Assembly (NCBI GenBank): GCA_964393525.1
Contig: CAYMTV010000018.1
Span: forward strand, 1-21,133
Source of the DNA: CAYMTV01 sp964393525
Lineage (GTDB): Bacteria > Patescibacteriota > Microgenomatia > Daviesbacterales > UBA10151
Reading direction: 5' to 3'
Length of the DNA stretch: 21,133 nucleotides
Shown: positions 20,642 through 21,133 of the stretch, in pieces
How the letters are laid out: each line of letters starts with the position of its first letter
How positions within the stretch are numbered: the stretch's first letter is position 1
The notes under the pieces: generated by a model
Told to the model about the DNA's origin: nothing
Databases searched by the model: none
Seen by the model: the letters and a program-made list of their open reading frames with translations, nothing else
Position numbers and translations under genes: made by a program

Positions 20642-21133
20642 CTACCATTCTTTAAACCTCCTTTTGTGACTTTTTAATACCTTATCAATTGTTGTATCCA
20701 CTATTTCTTTCCCCTTTAATCCATCAACCTTTATTTTATTATCACTTCTTACCTTACCAATTTCTGAAAATGCATTTCCGAGCATAATCTTCTCAAATTC
20801 CCCTCTTTTATTTGGATCTATTGTTATTAAAATTCTTCCCTGTGATTCAGAGTAAAGAGCAAATTCATCCCTAGAAACTTTTCCAGGAAGATTTTTTAAT
20901 AAAACAGAAAATCCTAAATTTCCTGCCGTGGAAGATTTAGCAAGTGCTACCCCCAAACCTCCAAGATTTACTCCAATCCCAGAAGATATTAACCCCTTCT
21001 CTACCGCCTTAGAATAATTTTTATAAAGTTTATAATTTTTAGAAGCATCAACTTTTGGAACAGAATTTCCAATTTTATCACCTAAATATCTAAAATATTC
21101 CGAAGCCCCTAACTCATCAAAGGTTTCACCTAA
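20642..21133 (-). CDS. purL: Phosphoribosylformylglycinamidine synthase, synthetase subunit, C-terminal fragment
   Basis: The frame is open to the window edge (163 residues visible), and a TTG at 20956 is only an internal Leu. It begins LGETFDELGASEYFRYLGDKIGNSVPKVD, matching the PurL segment before the C-terminal ATP-binding-like half. It continues GLISSGIGVNLGGLGVALAKSS and ends KVLKSHKRRFKEW. PurL uses FGAR, ATP and ammonia from PurQ to make FGAM. The conserved HDxSDGGL motif is read here as GIGVNLGGLG, with the His-Asp lost. It is first in transcription order before purQ and guaA. The rest of the gene lies beyond 21133. Confidence 0.88.
   Translation of the reverse strand, partial: LGETFDELGASEYFRYLGDKIGNSVPKVDASKNYKLYKNYSKAVEKGLISSGIGVNLGGLGVALAKSSTAGNLGFSVLLKNLPGKVSRDEFALYSESQGRILITIDPNKRGEFEKIMLGNAFSEIGKVRSDNKIKVDGLKGKEIVDTTIDKVLKSHKRRFKEW

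Noticed and set aside
1..21133. tRNA, rRNA or other standard RNA genes
   Set aside because: No cloverleaf with a TTCRA loop and no rRNA-like conserved stretch was seen by eye in the intergenic regions.

Overview
The window looks like a chromosomal piece of a Candidate Phyla Radiation (Patescibacteria) bacterium, most likely from the Microgenomates side. The reasons are the family of secreted Asn-rich repeat proteins next to a small sortase, several tiny membrane-anchored proteins of unknown function, very tight gene spacing, clear bacterial -35/-10 promoters (TTGACA-N17-TAATAT occurs twice), and imperfect inverted repeats with TGTCATYCTGA-type ends between genes. The lineage is inferred from memory of such genomes; no 16S or marker phylogeny is available here.

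Region 1 (1-6160) is a cell-surface locus. A truncated Asn-rich repeat protein on the + strand (1-306) converges on a four-gene minus-strand operon. In transcription order this is a 414-aa secreted repeat protein, a 772-aa Pro-stalked repeat protein with a C-terminal membrane anchor, a 413-aa repeat protein with an MPVTG sorting signal, and a class D/E-like sortase. The operon has a near-consensus promoter at 6096-6124. Its roughly 195-nt leader is unusually structured: an intrinsic-terminator hairpin with a U tract, then three more hairpins, then a strong Shine-Dalgarno. This suggests premature-termination control of surface-layer or fibre production. I regard it as the most interesting part of the window.

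Region 2 (6160-8060) holds three small minus-strand genes: a DUF2292 (YezD-like) protein, a membrane-anchored DUF4352-like protein whose terminator-like hairpin lies directly before its ATG, and a Ser/Thr/Pro-rich membrane-anchored protein with a DWYK-type C-terminal domain.

Region 3 (8060-21133) is almost entirely purine nucleotide synthesis. On the + strand are purM (with a coupled 81-aa membrane protein) and purA (followed by a bacterial PH-domain membrane protein and a small two-TM ORF with no standard start codon). On the minus strand are purP-purP paralogue-purB-purE-88 aa-purC-HAD phosphatase, and purL(partial)-purQ-guaA. The products cover FGAR to FGAM (PurL/PurQ), AIR (PurM), CAIR (PurE), SAICAR (PurC), AICAR (PurB), FAICAR by the formate-dependent archaeal-type route (PurP), then AMP (PurA, PurB) and GMP (GuaA). 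PurF, PurD, PurN/PurT, PurK, an IMP cyclohydrolase and GuaB are not in the window. Two MITE-like inverted repeats sit inside these operons, one between the two purP genes and one between purL and purQ. Several genes appear to be transcribed as leaderless mRNAs.
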